This document shows positions 42,566 through 51,453 of a stretch of DNA of 64,000 nucleotides, piece by piece. The DNA is from Candidatus Undinarchaeales archaeon (GTDB lineage Archaea; SpSt-1190; JASMDC01), in NCBI GenBank assembly GCA_030753015.1, contig JASMDC010000008.1, positions 47,645 to 111,644 on the forward strand, in the 5' to 3' direction. Positions within the stretch are counted from its first letter, which is position 1. The number at the start of each line of letters is the position of its first letter. Below the pieces are notes generated by a model. The model was given only the letters and a program-made list of their open reading frames with translations, did no database searches and was not told the origin of the DNA. A program made the translations under genes and the position numbers.

Positions 42566-44767
42566 ATGCGAACAAGACCAAATGCGAGCGTACTCCTGAT
42601 GATAGCTCTCCTGACGAGCATATCCCTTATGCTGTCAGCGACCGCCCCCGCCTTGTCCGACACGGTGACGCGCTATCAGATCCTCTACTCGGACATCGAG
42701 GTGGGGGATCCTGCGTTCAGCACCTACCCGACGGCCGGGACCTGTTTCCTGATGAAGGTGCCAGCCACCAACAACGGCAACACCGAGGCCGACGAGATCG
42801 TGTTCAACCTGACGGTCGAGGAGCCGTTCAGCTTCGACGGCGACAGCGGGGTCAAGACCATCAGCCGCCTCGGTTCGGGGGTGTGGGGATGGATAGAGTA
42901 CAACCTGTGCGTCGACTCTGATGCTCCCGAGGGCAAGTACGCTCTGGACATCACCCACACCTACGAGGAGCTCGGCGCGGAATCCTACATGCTCGGGAAC
43001 ATCACACTGCCCGTAGGCGGGGTGCCCCGCTTTGACCTGACGGTAGAGCCCACCACCACCGACCTCAAGCTCGAGACCATGACCTTTTCCCTGAAGAACA
43101 TAGGGACCGGTCTTGCCAAGGACGTCGAGCTCGTCCTGGCCACCGACGGGACGCCACTGGTGCTCGAGGGGATGAACATCATCAACATAAAGTCCATGGA
43201 CGCGGGGGTATCAAGGTCCTTCGAGTACAAGGTACAGATCATCGAGCTGTCACCGTTCAACCTTCCGGTCACCATCACATACACATCCAGCCTCGGGGAG
43301 ACGAGGACACAGTCCATCAAGGTGGGCATCTCGGCGCGCCAGAGGATCAGCACAGAGGGCCTTGAGATCGCAGAGGTTGCTGTCGAGCCGGAGTTCGTGT
43401 TCCCGGGCCAGCATTTCACGGTCAAGTTCAGCGTGGAGAACGTGGGCCTCTACGACGCGCGGCTGGTCAAAGTGGTCATGGGAAAGGTCGAGACTGATAA
43501 CATCGTCACCGAGGTATTCGTCCCCTCGAAGCAGGGGAACACCGTTCATCTGGGCACCATCTCACCCGGGGCCGCAAAGAACGTCACGTTCACAATGCTC
43601 ACATCTGGGAACGCCAACTCCGGCTCCTACTCTGTACCAGTGACCCTCATGTTCGTGGACTTCCAGGACAACGACAAGGAACTTGACAGGAAGATAGGAG
43701 TACCCGTGCGCTCCAAGTCCACACTAACCCCCACCGAGGTGAGCACTGTGCCGGCAACGGTCATGGCCGGATCCAGCTTCACCCTCACCATGGGCGTATC
43801 CAACGGTGGACCTGCAAAGGCCACATCCCTCAAGGTGCGGTTCCTCAACGATGATAACTTCCAGGCGGTGGGAAAGGAGACCGTGTTCATCGGTACACTG
43901 GATGTGGACCTATCAGACTCGGCGGAGTTCACGGTGGCCAGCAGCCCCCAGACCTCCGGATCCGTCAAGCTACCCGTGGTGTTCGAGTACGTGGATGACT
44001 ACGGAAACATCATATGGGAGGAGGTGGATGCCTCCATCATCGTACAGGGGCTTGCCCCCGAGGACGTCTCGCAGATGGGGAACCGGACCGGTAGAATGCG
44101 TGGCGGGAGCAGGGGCATGCCCATCGACAACGGGGCTGCAGCAGGCATCACCATCACATCACCGCCAAAGAACCTCCTGGTGACCACGGAGCCGGTGAAC
44201 ATGGCACTGGGCGCCGTCGGGCTCATCGTCGTGGTTTACATACTGGGGAAGCTCATCGAGCCAAAGCGCTCCGATAAGCAAGGTGCGCTCATGCGCGCCT
44301 TCAGCACCCTGGTGGCCAACCGTATGGCGCTTGCGGTCGTGATACTCGTGGCAGGCGGCATCTGGCTCTACGGCGAGCGCACGACACTGGAGGAGGAGTT
44401 CACAATCACCCAGCTCGTGACCGCCAACGCCGAGGTGAAGCGCCAGCTCTCCAAGGTCCCAGATATCACCTCATGGCGCATCACGTCCATGGAGAAGGGC
44501 AGCCTCAAGCAGAAGGTGGATACAGGCAAGCTGCAGTTCCTCGCGACATGGGTAGTGACCCTCGAGCCGACGACGAGGTCGAACAAGCGCGCGAAGGCCG
44601 AGGTGGACACGAGGAAGGGAGCGGTGACCTCCATGGACCTGTGCACCGTCCAGGGCGACAAGGAGGACTGCAAGATCCTCTACGAGGCCAAGGACGACGA
44701 GGCCGATGAGATGAAGAAGCTGGCCCAGGCCTACGGCAAGAAGCTGGCCGCGGTCTACGACAAGTAA
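42566..44767 (+). CDS. Exported CARDB/COG1361-type membrane protein (733 aa)
   Basis: Signal peptide (SVLLMIALLTSISLMLSAT), four or more CARDB-like domains, two membrane helices (about residues 550-570 and 590-610) joined by a basic loop, and an exported C-terminal domain of ~120 residues (ITQLVTANAEVKRQLSKVP...). GAGGTG lies before the ATG, six bases after the lipoprotein stop. It is a larger relative of the protein at 37148 and ends the exporter-associated run. Confidence 0.82.
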   Translation: MRTRPNASVLLMIALLTSISLMLSATAPALSDTVTRYQILYSDIEVGDPAFSTYPTAGTCFLMKVPATNNGNTEADEIVFNLTVEEPFSFDGDSGVKTISRLGSGVWGWIEYNLCVDSDAPEGKYALDITHTYEELGAESYMLGNITLPVGGVPRFDLTVEPTTTDLKLETMTFSLKNIGTGLAKDVELVLATDGTPLVLEGMNIINIKSMDAGVSRSFEYKVQIIELSPFNLPVTITYTSSLGETRTQSIKVGISARQRISTEGLEIAEVAVEPEFVFPGQHFTVKFSVENVGLYDARLVKVVMGKVETDNIVTEVFVPSKQGNTVHLGTISPGAAKNVTFTMLTSGNANSGSYSVPVTLMFVDFQDNDKELDRKIGVPVRSKSTLTPTEVSTVPATVMAGSSFTLTMGVSNGGPAKATSLKVRFLNDDNFQAVGKETVFIGTLDVDLSDSAEFTVASSPQTSGSVKLPVVFEYVDDYGNIIWEEVDASIIVQGLAPEDVSQMGNRTGRMRGGSRGMPIDNGAAAGITITSPPKNLLVTTEPVNMALGAVGLIVVVYILGKLIEPKRSDKQGALMRAFSTLVANRMALAVVILVAGGIWLYGERTTLEEEFTITQLVTANAEVKRQLSKVPDITSWRITSMEKGSLKQKVDTGKLQFLATWVVTLEPTTRSNKRAKAEVDTRKGAVTSMDLCTVQGDKEDCKILYEAKDDEADEMKKLAQAYGKKLAAVYDK

Positions 44768-44906
44768 ATGACTGATGGCGGCGGGGACAAGAATCTTCGC
44801 AAGTGAGGGTGCTGACGTGCTGTACGCTGCCTATTAGGCGGTGTGGTAAATCTGAGCCGCAAGCTCCGCAGCTTCGTGACCGTACTGGATATCGCCCACG
44901 AAAAGC

Positions 44907-45323
44907 TCACGTTCGCATGAGAACCCGCTCGATCCCGTCCCGCAGCTCCCACTCGGTGTCGTACTCCCAGAGCTTGAGGTTCGGATGAGCGTTCCCTGCC
45001 ACCAGTGCCGAGAGCCGGGTGCCCTTCTGACAGAAGCAGTGGACGGTCTTCCCCCACTCCAGTGCGAACCCGATCTCCATCCCCACGCCCAGGCTCGGAC
45101 GTGATACCTCGGCAATGAGCATCTCGCTCGTCCTCAGCCATGCCATGTCCCTGTCGAATATCTCCCGAGGCGTGAGTCCGGCCTCCTGCTCCAGAACATC
45201 GGGCGCAACGACGTGCTCGGTGAGCACCGTATGTCCGAGGTCCCTGATGGCCTCGGCCATGGCACGGGCGTTCCCAATGGCAGTGCGGTCACCGGCGATG
45301 GGGGCGGCGAGATAAACGTCCAT
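44907..45323 (-). CDS. Nucleoside 2-deoxyribosyltransferase / DNPH1-like hydrolase (138 aa)
   Basis: Starts MDVYLAAPIAG and carries the family's catalytic Glu region (GVGMEIGFALEWGK) and DRDMAWLRTSEMLIAEV. Members cleave or transfer the glycosidic bond of deoxynucleoside (mono)phosphates. The TATA element AAATAAAAG (45346-45354) places the start at ATG 45323, excluding the upstream frame that overlaps the divergent gene. The gap 44768-44906 shows nothing further. Confidence 0.82.
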   Translation of the reverse strand: MDVYLAAPIAGDRTAIGNARAMAEAIRDLGHTVLTEHVVAPDVLEQEAGLTPREIFDRDMAWLRTSEMLIAEVSRPSLGVGMEIGFALEWGKTVHCFCQKGTRLSALVAGNAHPNLKLWEYDTEWELRDGIERVLMRT

Positions 45324-45384
45324 GGGAGGCGAGAACGGCACGCACCCTTTTATTTCTTGGTCGGGAGGGGATGAACTGGTGGAC

Positions 45385-46128
45385 ATGGCACCCATAACCC
45401 ATCGCATCCTTCTTGCGTGCGACCTGGACGATACTGTCGTGGGCGATACGGAGGGTGAGCGCCGGTTCACACAGGCGGTGAAGCGAGCACGGGACGCAGG
45501 CGTGTTGGTCCTTGCTTACGTCACAGGGAGGTACCTTGCATCGGGCCAGCGACTGGTCGCAGAGCACGACCTTCCGGAGCCCGACTGGTGGGGATGCGAC
45601 TCAGGAGCAACGGTGTACCGGGTAGCGGATGGGGGTACTTTGGATCTGACCGGAGAGCTGTCGCATGGACCATGGGATGCGGGGATCGTTCGCTCGCGTC
45701 TTGCCGGACATCCCGCCCTCGTCCCCCAGGACTTCGACAACCTCCGTCGGGTGAGCTACATCGTGACGAACGTGGAGCCCCGAGCCGTGGTCCGGGAAGT
45801 GAAGGGAGCGCTGGCCGGAATGGAAGTGGACGTCGCGCTCGTCAAGGACAACTGTCTGGACGTGCTCCCAGCAGGACTGGACAAGGGCGTGGCCGTGGCT
45901 TTCATTGCGGAGCATGAGGGCATCCCTGCAGGGGATGTCCTGGTGGCGGGTGATAGCGAGAACGACGTCCCCATGCTCACAGGAGGGTTCGGTAGGTCCG
46001 TCCTTGTGGGGAATGCTGAGGCATATGTTAAAGAGGCGTTACATGACAAAGGCGTCATCGTGGCAACGACCTCTCATGGCACGGCGGTGGCCGGAGCGCT
46101 CGAATCGTTCATCTCGGAACGGATCTGA
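45385..46128 (+). CDS. HAD-IIB sugar-phosphate phosphatase (sucrose-phosphatase-like)
   Basis: 247 residues with motif I ACDLDDTVVG, motif II YVTGR, and motifs III/IV (Lys in GLDKGVAV; VAGDSENDVPML). The fold class IIB and WWGCDSGATVY resemble sucrose-6-phosphate and mannosylglycerate-phosphate phosphatases. It lies 70 bases before a GH32-like gene, which supports sugar or compatible-solute metabolism. ATG 45385 follows GGTGG; a CCCTTTTATTT promoter lies about 35 bases upstream. Confidence 0.82.
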   Translation: MAPITHRILLACDLDDTVVGDTEGERRFTQAVKRARDAGVLVLAYVTGRYLASGQRLVAEHDLPEPDWWGCDSGATVYRVADGGTLDLTGELSHGPWDAGIVRSRLAGHPALVPQDFDNLRRVSYIVTNVEPRAVVREVKGALAGMEVDVALVKDNCLDVLPAGLDKGVAVAFIAEHEGIPAGDVLVAGDSENDVPMLTGGFGRSVLVGNAEAYVKEALHDKGVIVATTSHGTAVAGALESFISERI

Positions 46129-46198
46129 GCCCCTTATCCTACGAAAAGTTATTAAGCGACGACCCTCGCCCATTCTAACCTGATGGGGTAAGCTGGAC

Positions 46199-47221
46199 GT
46201 GTTGTCCGAACATCTTACTATGGACGGGGAGAAGGATTCCCCCTCGCCCCAGGGCTGGGCACCCGAGGACAAGTACCTCTGGGACTTCTGGACCGTGGAG
46301 AAGGACGGCCAGCACCATATGTTCTACCTCCAGGCACCCCGTGACATATCACATCCTGAGATGCGCCATGGGATGGCGACGGTGGGGCATGCCGTGTCCG
46401 ACGACCTCGTCAACTGGGAGGAGATCGGTACTGCTCTGGAACCCGGATCGAAAGGCTCGTGGGACGACACCAGCATCTGGACCGGCTCCGTCATCGAGAA
46501 GGACGGCACCTACTTCATGTTCTACACGTCCCGATCCTCCGAGGAGAACGGCCTGGTGCAGCGTGTTGGGTTGGCGACCTCGGACGACCTGGTCAACTGG
46601 GAGAAGCAGTCCGGACCCCTCATGGAGGCCGATGCCAGGTGGTACGAGAAGCTCGGCGATCCCGGAGCAGAGACCGAGTCATGGCGCGACCCGCAGGTGG
46701 TGTACGATCCTTCCGACGGCTTCTACCACGCCTACGTCTGCGCCCGCACCAACGAGGGGCCGCTCGACAGCAGGGGGTGCATCGCCCACGCTCGCTCCAA
46801 AGACCTCTACGACTGGGAGGTGCTGGCGCCCATCAGCGCTCCCGGCCACTTCTCGCAAATGGAGGTCCCGGTCATGCACAAGCGTGGGGACAAGTACCAC
46901 CTCTTCTTCGCCACCGACGAACGATCGTACTCCGCCTCGCACGAGAACGAGATCGAGGGCTCACCGCAGACCGGAGTGTTCATGTACGTGTCCGATCGTC
47001 CCGATGGTGGGTTCCGACCCGCAGGTGACGAAGTCGTCATGGGTAGCGACACCAACGCCTACACCTGCAGGATAGTGCAGGGCAAGGACGGTCGCGACCG
47101 GCTGCTCACCTGGCTCTTCGAGGCCGAGGGCAGGGACGGGTTCGCGGGTGTCATCGACACGCCGTACCTCGTCACCTACAACGACGACGGTTCCATTGAG
47201 CTGGAACACGAGGTCTACTAG
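46199..47221 (+). CDS. GH32/GH43-like five-blade beta-propeller glycosidase (340 aa)
   Basis: Contains WDFWTVEKDGQHHMFYLQAP near the N-terminus, the RDPQVV motif (transition-state stabiliser of GH32/43/68) and a later Glu (FSQMEVPVM), with propeller repeats (DGTYFMFYTSR, DDLVNWE). There is no signal peptide. Such enzymes hydrolyse beta-fructosides or arabino/xylo-oligosaccharides; beside the sugar phosphatase a sucrose-like substrate is plausible but unproven. Start GTG 46199 with an upstream TTATTAAG promoter; ATG 46220 is possible. Confidence 0.8.
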   Translation: MLSEHLTMDGEKDSPSPQGWAPEDKYLWDFWTVEKDGQHHMFYLQAPRDISHPEMRHGMATVGHAVSDDLVNWEEIGTALEPGSKGSWDDTSIWTGSVIEKDGTYFMFYTSRSSEENGLVQRVGLATSDDLVNWEKQSGPLMEADARWYEKLGDPGAETESWRDPQVVYDPSDGFYHAYVCARTNEGPLDSRGCIAHARSKDLYDWEVLAPISAPGHFSQMEVPVMHKRGDKYHLFFATDERSYSASHENEIEGSPQTGVFMYVSDRPDGGFRPAGDEVVMGSDTNAYTCRIVQGKDGRDRLLTWLFEAEGRDGFAGVIDTPYLVTYNDDGSIELEHEVY

Positions 47222-47298
47222 ACCGGTCCGGCATCCGAACTTCACAAAGGTAGATAAATCGATACACATTTTCTTACGATCGCCCGAGGATGATCACA

Positions 47299-48006
47299 AT
47301 GGAGAGAGCAGCACACGTAAAGAGGACGGGATCCATCATCGCCGTTCTCGCGACCATAATCCTTCTGTCATTCATCCCGCTTGCGTTCGACACCTACGCC
47401 ACGACTAGGGAGAAGGGAGAGGTCGGTGCGTTCAAGGAGGGCGTCCAGTTCGGGTACGAGATGGCCACCGAGATGCTGGCGCGCGAGGTAGGCTCGTGCA
47501 AGCCCATAGAGCTGTCGTTCGGGGATAAGATCGTGAACGTGACCGCCCTCGACTGCGTCAGCGAGCGCGATGTCCAGGCAGGAGCACGCCTTGGGCACGA
47601 CCAGGCGATCATCCAGCTCATCAACAAGGCAGCGACGTGCGAACCCGTCGCAGTCTACCTTCAGGACCAGATCATCAACCTGACCATGGTCGAGTGCGTC
47701 CAGAACCGTGAGCTCCAGCAGGGCGCGAAGTACGGGTACGAGCGGGCCCTCACGCAGGTCGTCGCGCAGGCGGTGACGTGCGAGCCAGTCCCTATCCAAC
47801 TGCAGAACCAGACGGTCAATGTGACAGCGTCAGGTTGCGTGCAGCAGAAGGACGTCCAGGCGGGTGTCCAGTATGGCTACGAGTTGGCGGTGACGCAGCT
47901 GATGACCGAAGCGCAGAAGTGCAAGCCGGTCACAGCAAAGGTGCGCAACCGGACGATCGACCTGATAGCCGTCGACTGCCTCCAGCCTATGAACGTGACC
48001 GCCTGA
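47299..48006 (+). CDS. Signal-anchored protein with four 46-residue Cys repeats (235 aa)
   Basis: An N-terminal membrane helix (IIAVLATIILLSFIPLAF) is followed by four tandem units of about 46 residues. Each has a helix (QAGxxxGYExAxxQL), one Cys before Pro (CEPV) and a second Cys at the end of a strand (VNVTxxxC). Three units carry N-x-T sequons. Each unit probably forms its own disulfide. GAGG precedes ATG 47299; ATG 47290 is also in frame. TATA-like GATAAATC lies at 47251-47258. No family recognised. Confidence 0.75.
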   Translation: MERAAHVKRTGSIIAVLATIILLSFIPLAFDTYATTREKGEVGAFKEGVQFGYEMATEMLAREVGSCKPIELSFGDKIVNVTALDCVSERDVQAGARLGHDQAIIQLINKAATCEPVAVYLQDQIINLTMVECVQNRELQQGAKYGYERALTQVVAQAVTCEPVPIQLQNQTVNVTASGCVQQKDVQAGVQYGYELAVTQLMTEAQKCKPVTAKVRNRTIDLIAVDCLQPMNVTA

Positions 48007-48064
48007 AACCGGGTCAATAATCCACGCAGGTACTCCCTTCGGTCGTCACGAAAACATTTCATCA

Positions 48065-48094
48065 CCGGGGACCATCATTACTGATGGCCCCCGG
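48065..48094. repeat. Long hairpin after the Cys-repeat gene
   Basis: CCGGGG-A-CCATCA / TGATGG-C-CCCCGG with a TTAC loop: twelve pairs and one mismatch. It may terminate the upstream gene or belong to the 5' end of the sRNA candidate that follows. Confidence 0.5.
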
Positions 48095-48161
48095 GCGATG
48101 ATGAGAGCCTTATGAGGGTAGGGGAGCAATCCCCCATGACCGATCCAGGGTACTGAGCCTG
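48091..48161 (+). ncRNA. Second, weaker C/D-box sRNA candidate
   Basis: Box C GATGATGA (48097-48104) and box D CTGA (48153-48156) are enclosed by CGGGC/GCCTG (one G-U pair). A degenerate box C' (ATGACCGA, 48136-48143) precedes a 9-base spacer to box D. An internal GGGG/CCCC hairpin resembles the layout at 30702-30784. A T-rich CCTTTTCAACCTTT follows. The long hairpin overlapping the 5' side weakens the call. Confidence 0.35.
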
Positions 48162-48198
48162 TGGGGCCACCAACCTTTTCAACCTTTCCCCGCGGCCT

Positions 48199-49233
48199 TT
48201 ACTCCAGGTCCCCGCGCAAGAGCTCCTTGATCTCGTTGCGCTCGCGCCGGGCCTGCTGGAGCGATTCGGGTACCCTGAGAAGGTGCTCCATCGACATCCC
48301 TTCGTAGAAGTATCCGCCCAGGTCCTCGTCCGGGGCTAGCTTCTCCCGGTGGGATACGGCGTACGAGATGTTATGGAGGTAGTCCTTTGCGAGGCAGACC
48401 GCATACCTAGGGACGTTGAACAAGAGGCGCCATCTCATGCCACATTTCACATCGTTGTCCGTCAGCTTCCGCTTCGCTGCCAGTTGGGCGAGGTTGAAGA
48501 ACCTCGTAGAAGCTATTCGCCCCAGGGTGTGAAGGGAGGGTGCATCATACCACGCGCCACCTCGCTCGCCCGTGTACTCGTAGACGGGTTTCTCACCGCC
48601 CAATACTCGCTCGAGCCGCCCCTCACCCTCGAGCCGGTCGAAGGCGGACTGGTACGAGCCCTTGATCTGCTGGAACATTTCGCGGTACGTGCCAGCCTCC
48701 TCCATGCGCTCGATGCGTTCCGCCATCTCGGGAAGGGCCAGGACCTTCTTCACGATGGTCGTCTCGACGATGTCGTCGCGGGTCACGTAGATGGGGACGT
48801 CCTCATCGAGGCCCTTGGCCAGGTAGGCCACATCGTCTAGTGCCCGGGACGATATTTCATACTTGTTCTCCAGGTCCAGGGACTCCACGTATTCCTTGCC
48901 CACTGGCGTCTCGTAATTGAACATGGTGGTCCCAACATGCTCCAGGGACAAACCACGTTCGTCGGTGATACCCCGTTCGAAACCGTCACGTGTGAGGGCT
49001 ATAGCGTGGATCTCCACGTCGTTAATGTAGAACGACTCGAACCCGGCCTTGTCCTCGTAGCCCTCCTCGAGGACTACGAAACAGTCGACGTCTGAGGCCG
49101 GCTTTGCATACCCGTTGACCCGGGAGCCATACACGAGGACGGCCTTGGCAGCATCGCCGTAGAGCTCACCGATACCGTCAACCGCGCCCTCGATTAGGTC
49201 CGCGTTCTCCTCAGGTGTGGCCAGCATGGTCAT
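48199..49233 (-). CDS. Nucleotidyltransferase-domain protein (344 aa)
   Basis: The N-terminal ~100 residues form a minimal nucleotidyltransferase domain with YGSRVNGYAKPASDVDCFVV (GS-x10-DxD). The remaining ~240 residues are helical and charged, without a recognised motif. Homology to the CCA-adding or kanamycin-type superfamily is clear, but the substrate is unknown. ATG 49233 has GGAGG upstream; the TATA (CTTAAATACC, about 49284) excludes GTG 49278. Confidence 0.78.
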   Translation of the reverse strand: MTMLATPEENADLIEGAVDGIGELYGDAAKAVLVYGSRVNGYAKPASDVDCFVVLEEGYEDKAGFESFYINDVEIHAIALTRDGFERGITDERGLSLEHVGTTMFNYETPVGKEYVESLDLENKYEISSRALDDVAYLAKGLDEDVPIYVTRDDIVETTIVKKVLALPEMAERIERMEEAGTYREMFQQIKGSYQSAFDRLEGEGRLERVLGGEKPVYEYTGERGGAWYDAPSLHTLGRIASTRFFNLAQLAAKRKLTDNDVKCGMRWRLLFNVPRYAVCLAKDYLHNISYAVSHREKLAPDEDLGGYFYEGMSMEHLLRVPESLQQARRERNEIKELLRGDLE

Positions 49234-49440
49234 CCACAGGTCCTCCGTCCTACCTGACAGCGTCGAGAGGCAGATCACCGGTATTTAAGTCGTATCTTGG
49301 GGTCCAGGTGTGCTGTTAGGTATCACGTTCAGCTGCGGCTCGTCCATGTACCACAAGGAGTCCAGAATTAGGTCCAGCCACTGGCCGGGACTGTCCCGGA
49401 GGTACCGGTGGCGGGGGGCCGTACACCTTTCGGTGGCGCC

Positions 49441-49656
49441 TCACTCCCGCCGCTCGCGTGCCCTTCGGTTTATCGTCGTGATGTGGATACGGGTAAGGTA
49501 CCCAGCAACCTTGTTGCGCAGTTTGGATGTCGGGAAGGTAAGCAGCTCCTCCGCCATCTGCTTGTTCTTGTAGAAGTCACTTGAGAACACCTCGGGGTGG
49601 TCCTCATAGAGCTTGTGTGCTACGCGCTTAACGAGTGTTGTGCGAATTCGTCCCAG
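49441..49656 (-). CDS. rps17e: 30S ribosomal protein S17e (CTG start)
   Basis: 71 residues: GRIRTTLVKRVAHKLYEDHP, then NKQMAEELLTFPTSKLRNKV and YLTRIHITTINRR, unmistakably S17e. The family begins M-G-R/N-I-R, and here the initiator position is CTG (49656-49654). It directly follows an in-frame TGA and lies five bases after a strong GGAGGTGA. The nearby ATG (49661) is in another frame and soon stops. It lies 20 bases behind the phosphodiesterase gene on the same strand. The stretch 49234-49440 downstream shows no convincing gene. Confidence 0.88.
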   Translation of the reverse strand: MGRIRTTLVKRVAHKLYEDHPEVFSSDFYKNKQMAEELLTFPTSKLRNKVAGYLTRIHITTINRRARERRE

Positions 49657-49675
49657 TCATTTCACCTCCTTTTCA

Positions 49676-50176
49676 TCATATCGTGTCCAGCTCGATGAGC
49701 TGTGGCTCCATTGAGCCAAGGTCGACTATCATGACCGTGGGAACCCCCGTGAGGTACGGGCAGGTCTCCCCGGGATTGACCAGCAGGGTGTCGTCCCGCT
49801 GGATTATCTCATGCTTGTGCGTGTGTCCGCGCACGACCAGGTCGTAGTTACCCGATGAGAGCACGGCGGATACAAGCTTGGGGCTCTCACCGTGGAGCAT
49901 GGCGATCCGGCGGTTGGCGAGGTCGAGGTCTGCGAACCTCCCGTGGAAGGTGGCGATCCCATCGAAGTTCTTGGTGAGGAAGGGGATATCGCCATCGTTG
50001 TTCCCGAACACCGCGGCCATGGGCGGCTTGAGCTCGCGAAAGGCGCGGGCCGTGAACGGGGAGACGAGGTCACCGGCATGGAGCACGTACTCCACGTCCT
50101 CCTGGTTGAAGGTAGCCACGGCGGACTCGATGAAATCGATGTTATCGTGCGAGTCGGACATCACACCGATCCTCAT
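49676..50176 (-). CDS. YfcE/MJ0936-type metallophosphodiesterase (166 aa)
   Basis: Calcineurin-like motifs in order: SDSHDN, HAGDLV, FGNNDGD, LHGESP and RGHTHKHE, which bind two metals. Family members hydrolyse phosphodiesters such as cyclic nucleotides or artificial substrates; the natural role is uncertain. ATG 50176 has GGAGGTGTG upstream. It lies 29 bases after secD and before rps17e, so the four genes may form one transcript. Confidence 0.88.
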   Translation of the reverse strand: MRIGVMSDSHDNIDFIESAVATFNQEDVEYVLHAGDLVSPFTARAFRELKPPMAAVFGNNDGDIPFLTKNFDGIATFHGRFADLDLANRRIAMLHGESPKLVSAVLSSGNYDLVVRGHTHKHEIIQRDDTLLVNPGETCPYLTGVPTVMIVDLGSMEPQLIELDTI

Positions 50177-50205
50177 GCAGCACACCTCCTGTCGCGTACC
50201 ATGGT

Positions 50206-51453
50206 CTACACCGAGTTCTCCAGGATGCGGATGAAGGCGGGTCGCGAGATGAGCACGCCGGCGAGCACGCCGAGGATGGTCGTAATAGCGAAGCCCTTCA
50301 CCGCGCCCAGGCCCACGAAGGTCAATGGTACCATCGCGCAGATGGTGGTGGATGCTGCGGCGAAGATTATGAAGAACGCACGTTTGATGCGAGCGCGCCA
50401 GCCGTATACACGCTTGGTGTCCACGTCCTCGCGCATCATGGTATCGGTGATGATGACCTGGTTGTCCACACCGGTCCCTACTGCGGCGATGATGCCCGCG
50501 ATGGCGGCCAGGTCGATCTGCCAATGTATGAGCGAGGCCATCCCCAGTATGAGGAATATCTCCGAGGTCGAGGTGAATAGGATGGCACCGATCATGTAGG
50601 GATCCCGATACCTGATGTAGAGGATGCAGGCCACGCTTAGGAGGGCGACGATGCCTGAGAGCACGGACTTCTGCTTGAAGTCGGAACCGAGTTTGGGGGA
50701 TACATCATTGATATCCACGATGGAGAGCTTGGTGGGCAACGCCCCGGTCGAGAGCACCGCCTGAAGGTAGCGCATTTCTGAAAGGGCCTCCTCGCGACTG
50801 GATGCCGAGCCCTCGATGCGGGCCTCGGTCACCGACTTGCACGCTAGGCCCGAGGCGATACGCAGATCGGATTTGATCTCGTCATCCACCTTCAGGACCA
50901 GGTTGCACGCCGGTTCTAGGCTCTCTCCCGTTGGATCGCGGGTGCAGTTGCACGTGGCATTGGCGAACTTCCGCGCCTCCTCGAAGTGCACTTCAACGGC
51001 GAACCAGAACCTGAATACGTTCTCGTCCACCTGTGAGGTCCCGCTGCGCTGGGCATCGGTGAACACGCGCTTGGTCTTGGTGAAGATCGTCTGGTTACGG
51101 ATCTGGCCCTCGAACTTGCCCTCTGTCTCAAGGTACCGCTCCGCCTCAGTGCGATTCACACCGGCGAAGTCGATGATGATGTACGAGTGGCCCGTGAGCA
51201 CGTCGCTGACCACGCGGGTCGTCACGTCCTTGAGGGCGATGCGGTTGATACGCTGGTTGATGACGTTACGTGCCCTCTCCAAGGTCTCAGCGTCCGTGGT
51301 AGCGTTGGGGGCCATGACAACGCGGACACCGCCCGAGATGTCGAGTCCGGTGTCGATGCCGCGGAACACGACGAGCGTGATGGACCCGATGAGGATGATC
51401 ACGAGCAGGAGCACTTGAGGCTCCTTCAGGATCTTCTCGAAGTCCGGTTTCAT
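50206..51453 (-). CDS. secD: Protein-export membrane protein SecD
   Basis: 415 residues with the SecD marks: an N-terminal helix, GLDISGGVRVVM, a large external P1 region (longer Cys-containing insert CNCTRDPTGESLEPAC), then five helices including GIIAAVGTGVDNQVIITDT. SecD/SecF use the proton or ion gradient to assist late steps of protein export. ATG 51453 overlaps the secF stop (ATGA). Confidence 0.93.
   Translation of the reverse strand: MKPDFEKILKEPQVLLLVIILIGSITLVVFRGIDTGLDISGGVRVVMAPNATTDAETLERARNVINQRINRIALKDVTTRVVSDVLTGHSYIIIDFAGVNRTEAERYLETEGKFEGQIRNQTIFTKTKRVFTDAQRSGTSQVDENVFRFWFAVEVHFEEARKFANATCNCTRDPTGESLEPACNLVLKVDDEIKSDLRIASGLACKSVTEARIEGSASSREEALSEMRYLQAVLSTGALPTKLSIVDINDVSPKLGSDFKQKSVLSGIVALLSVACILYIRYRDPYMIGAILFTSTSEIFLILGMASLIHWQIDLAAIAGIIAAVGTGVDNQVIITDTMMREDVDTKRVYGWRARIKRAFFIIFAAASTTICAMVPLTFVGLGAVKGFAITTILGVLAGVLISRPAFIRILENSV

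Noticed and set aside
49310-49440. About 49 sense codons in frame behind the S17e stop, with protein-like composition (RYLRDSPGQWLDLIL)
   Set aside because: No start codon or separate ribosome site in that frame; could be chance in GC-rich DNA or readthrough. Kept only as a note.
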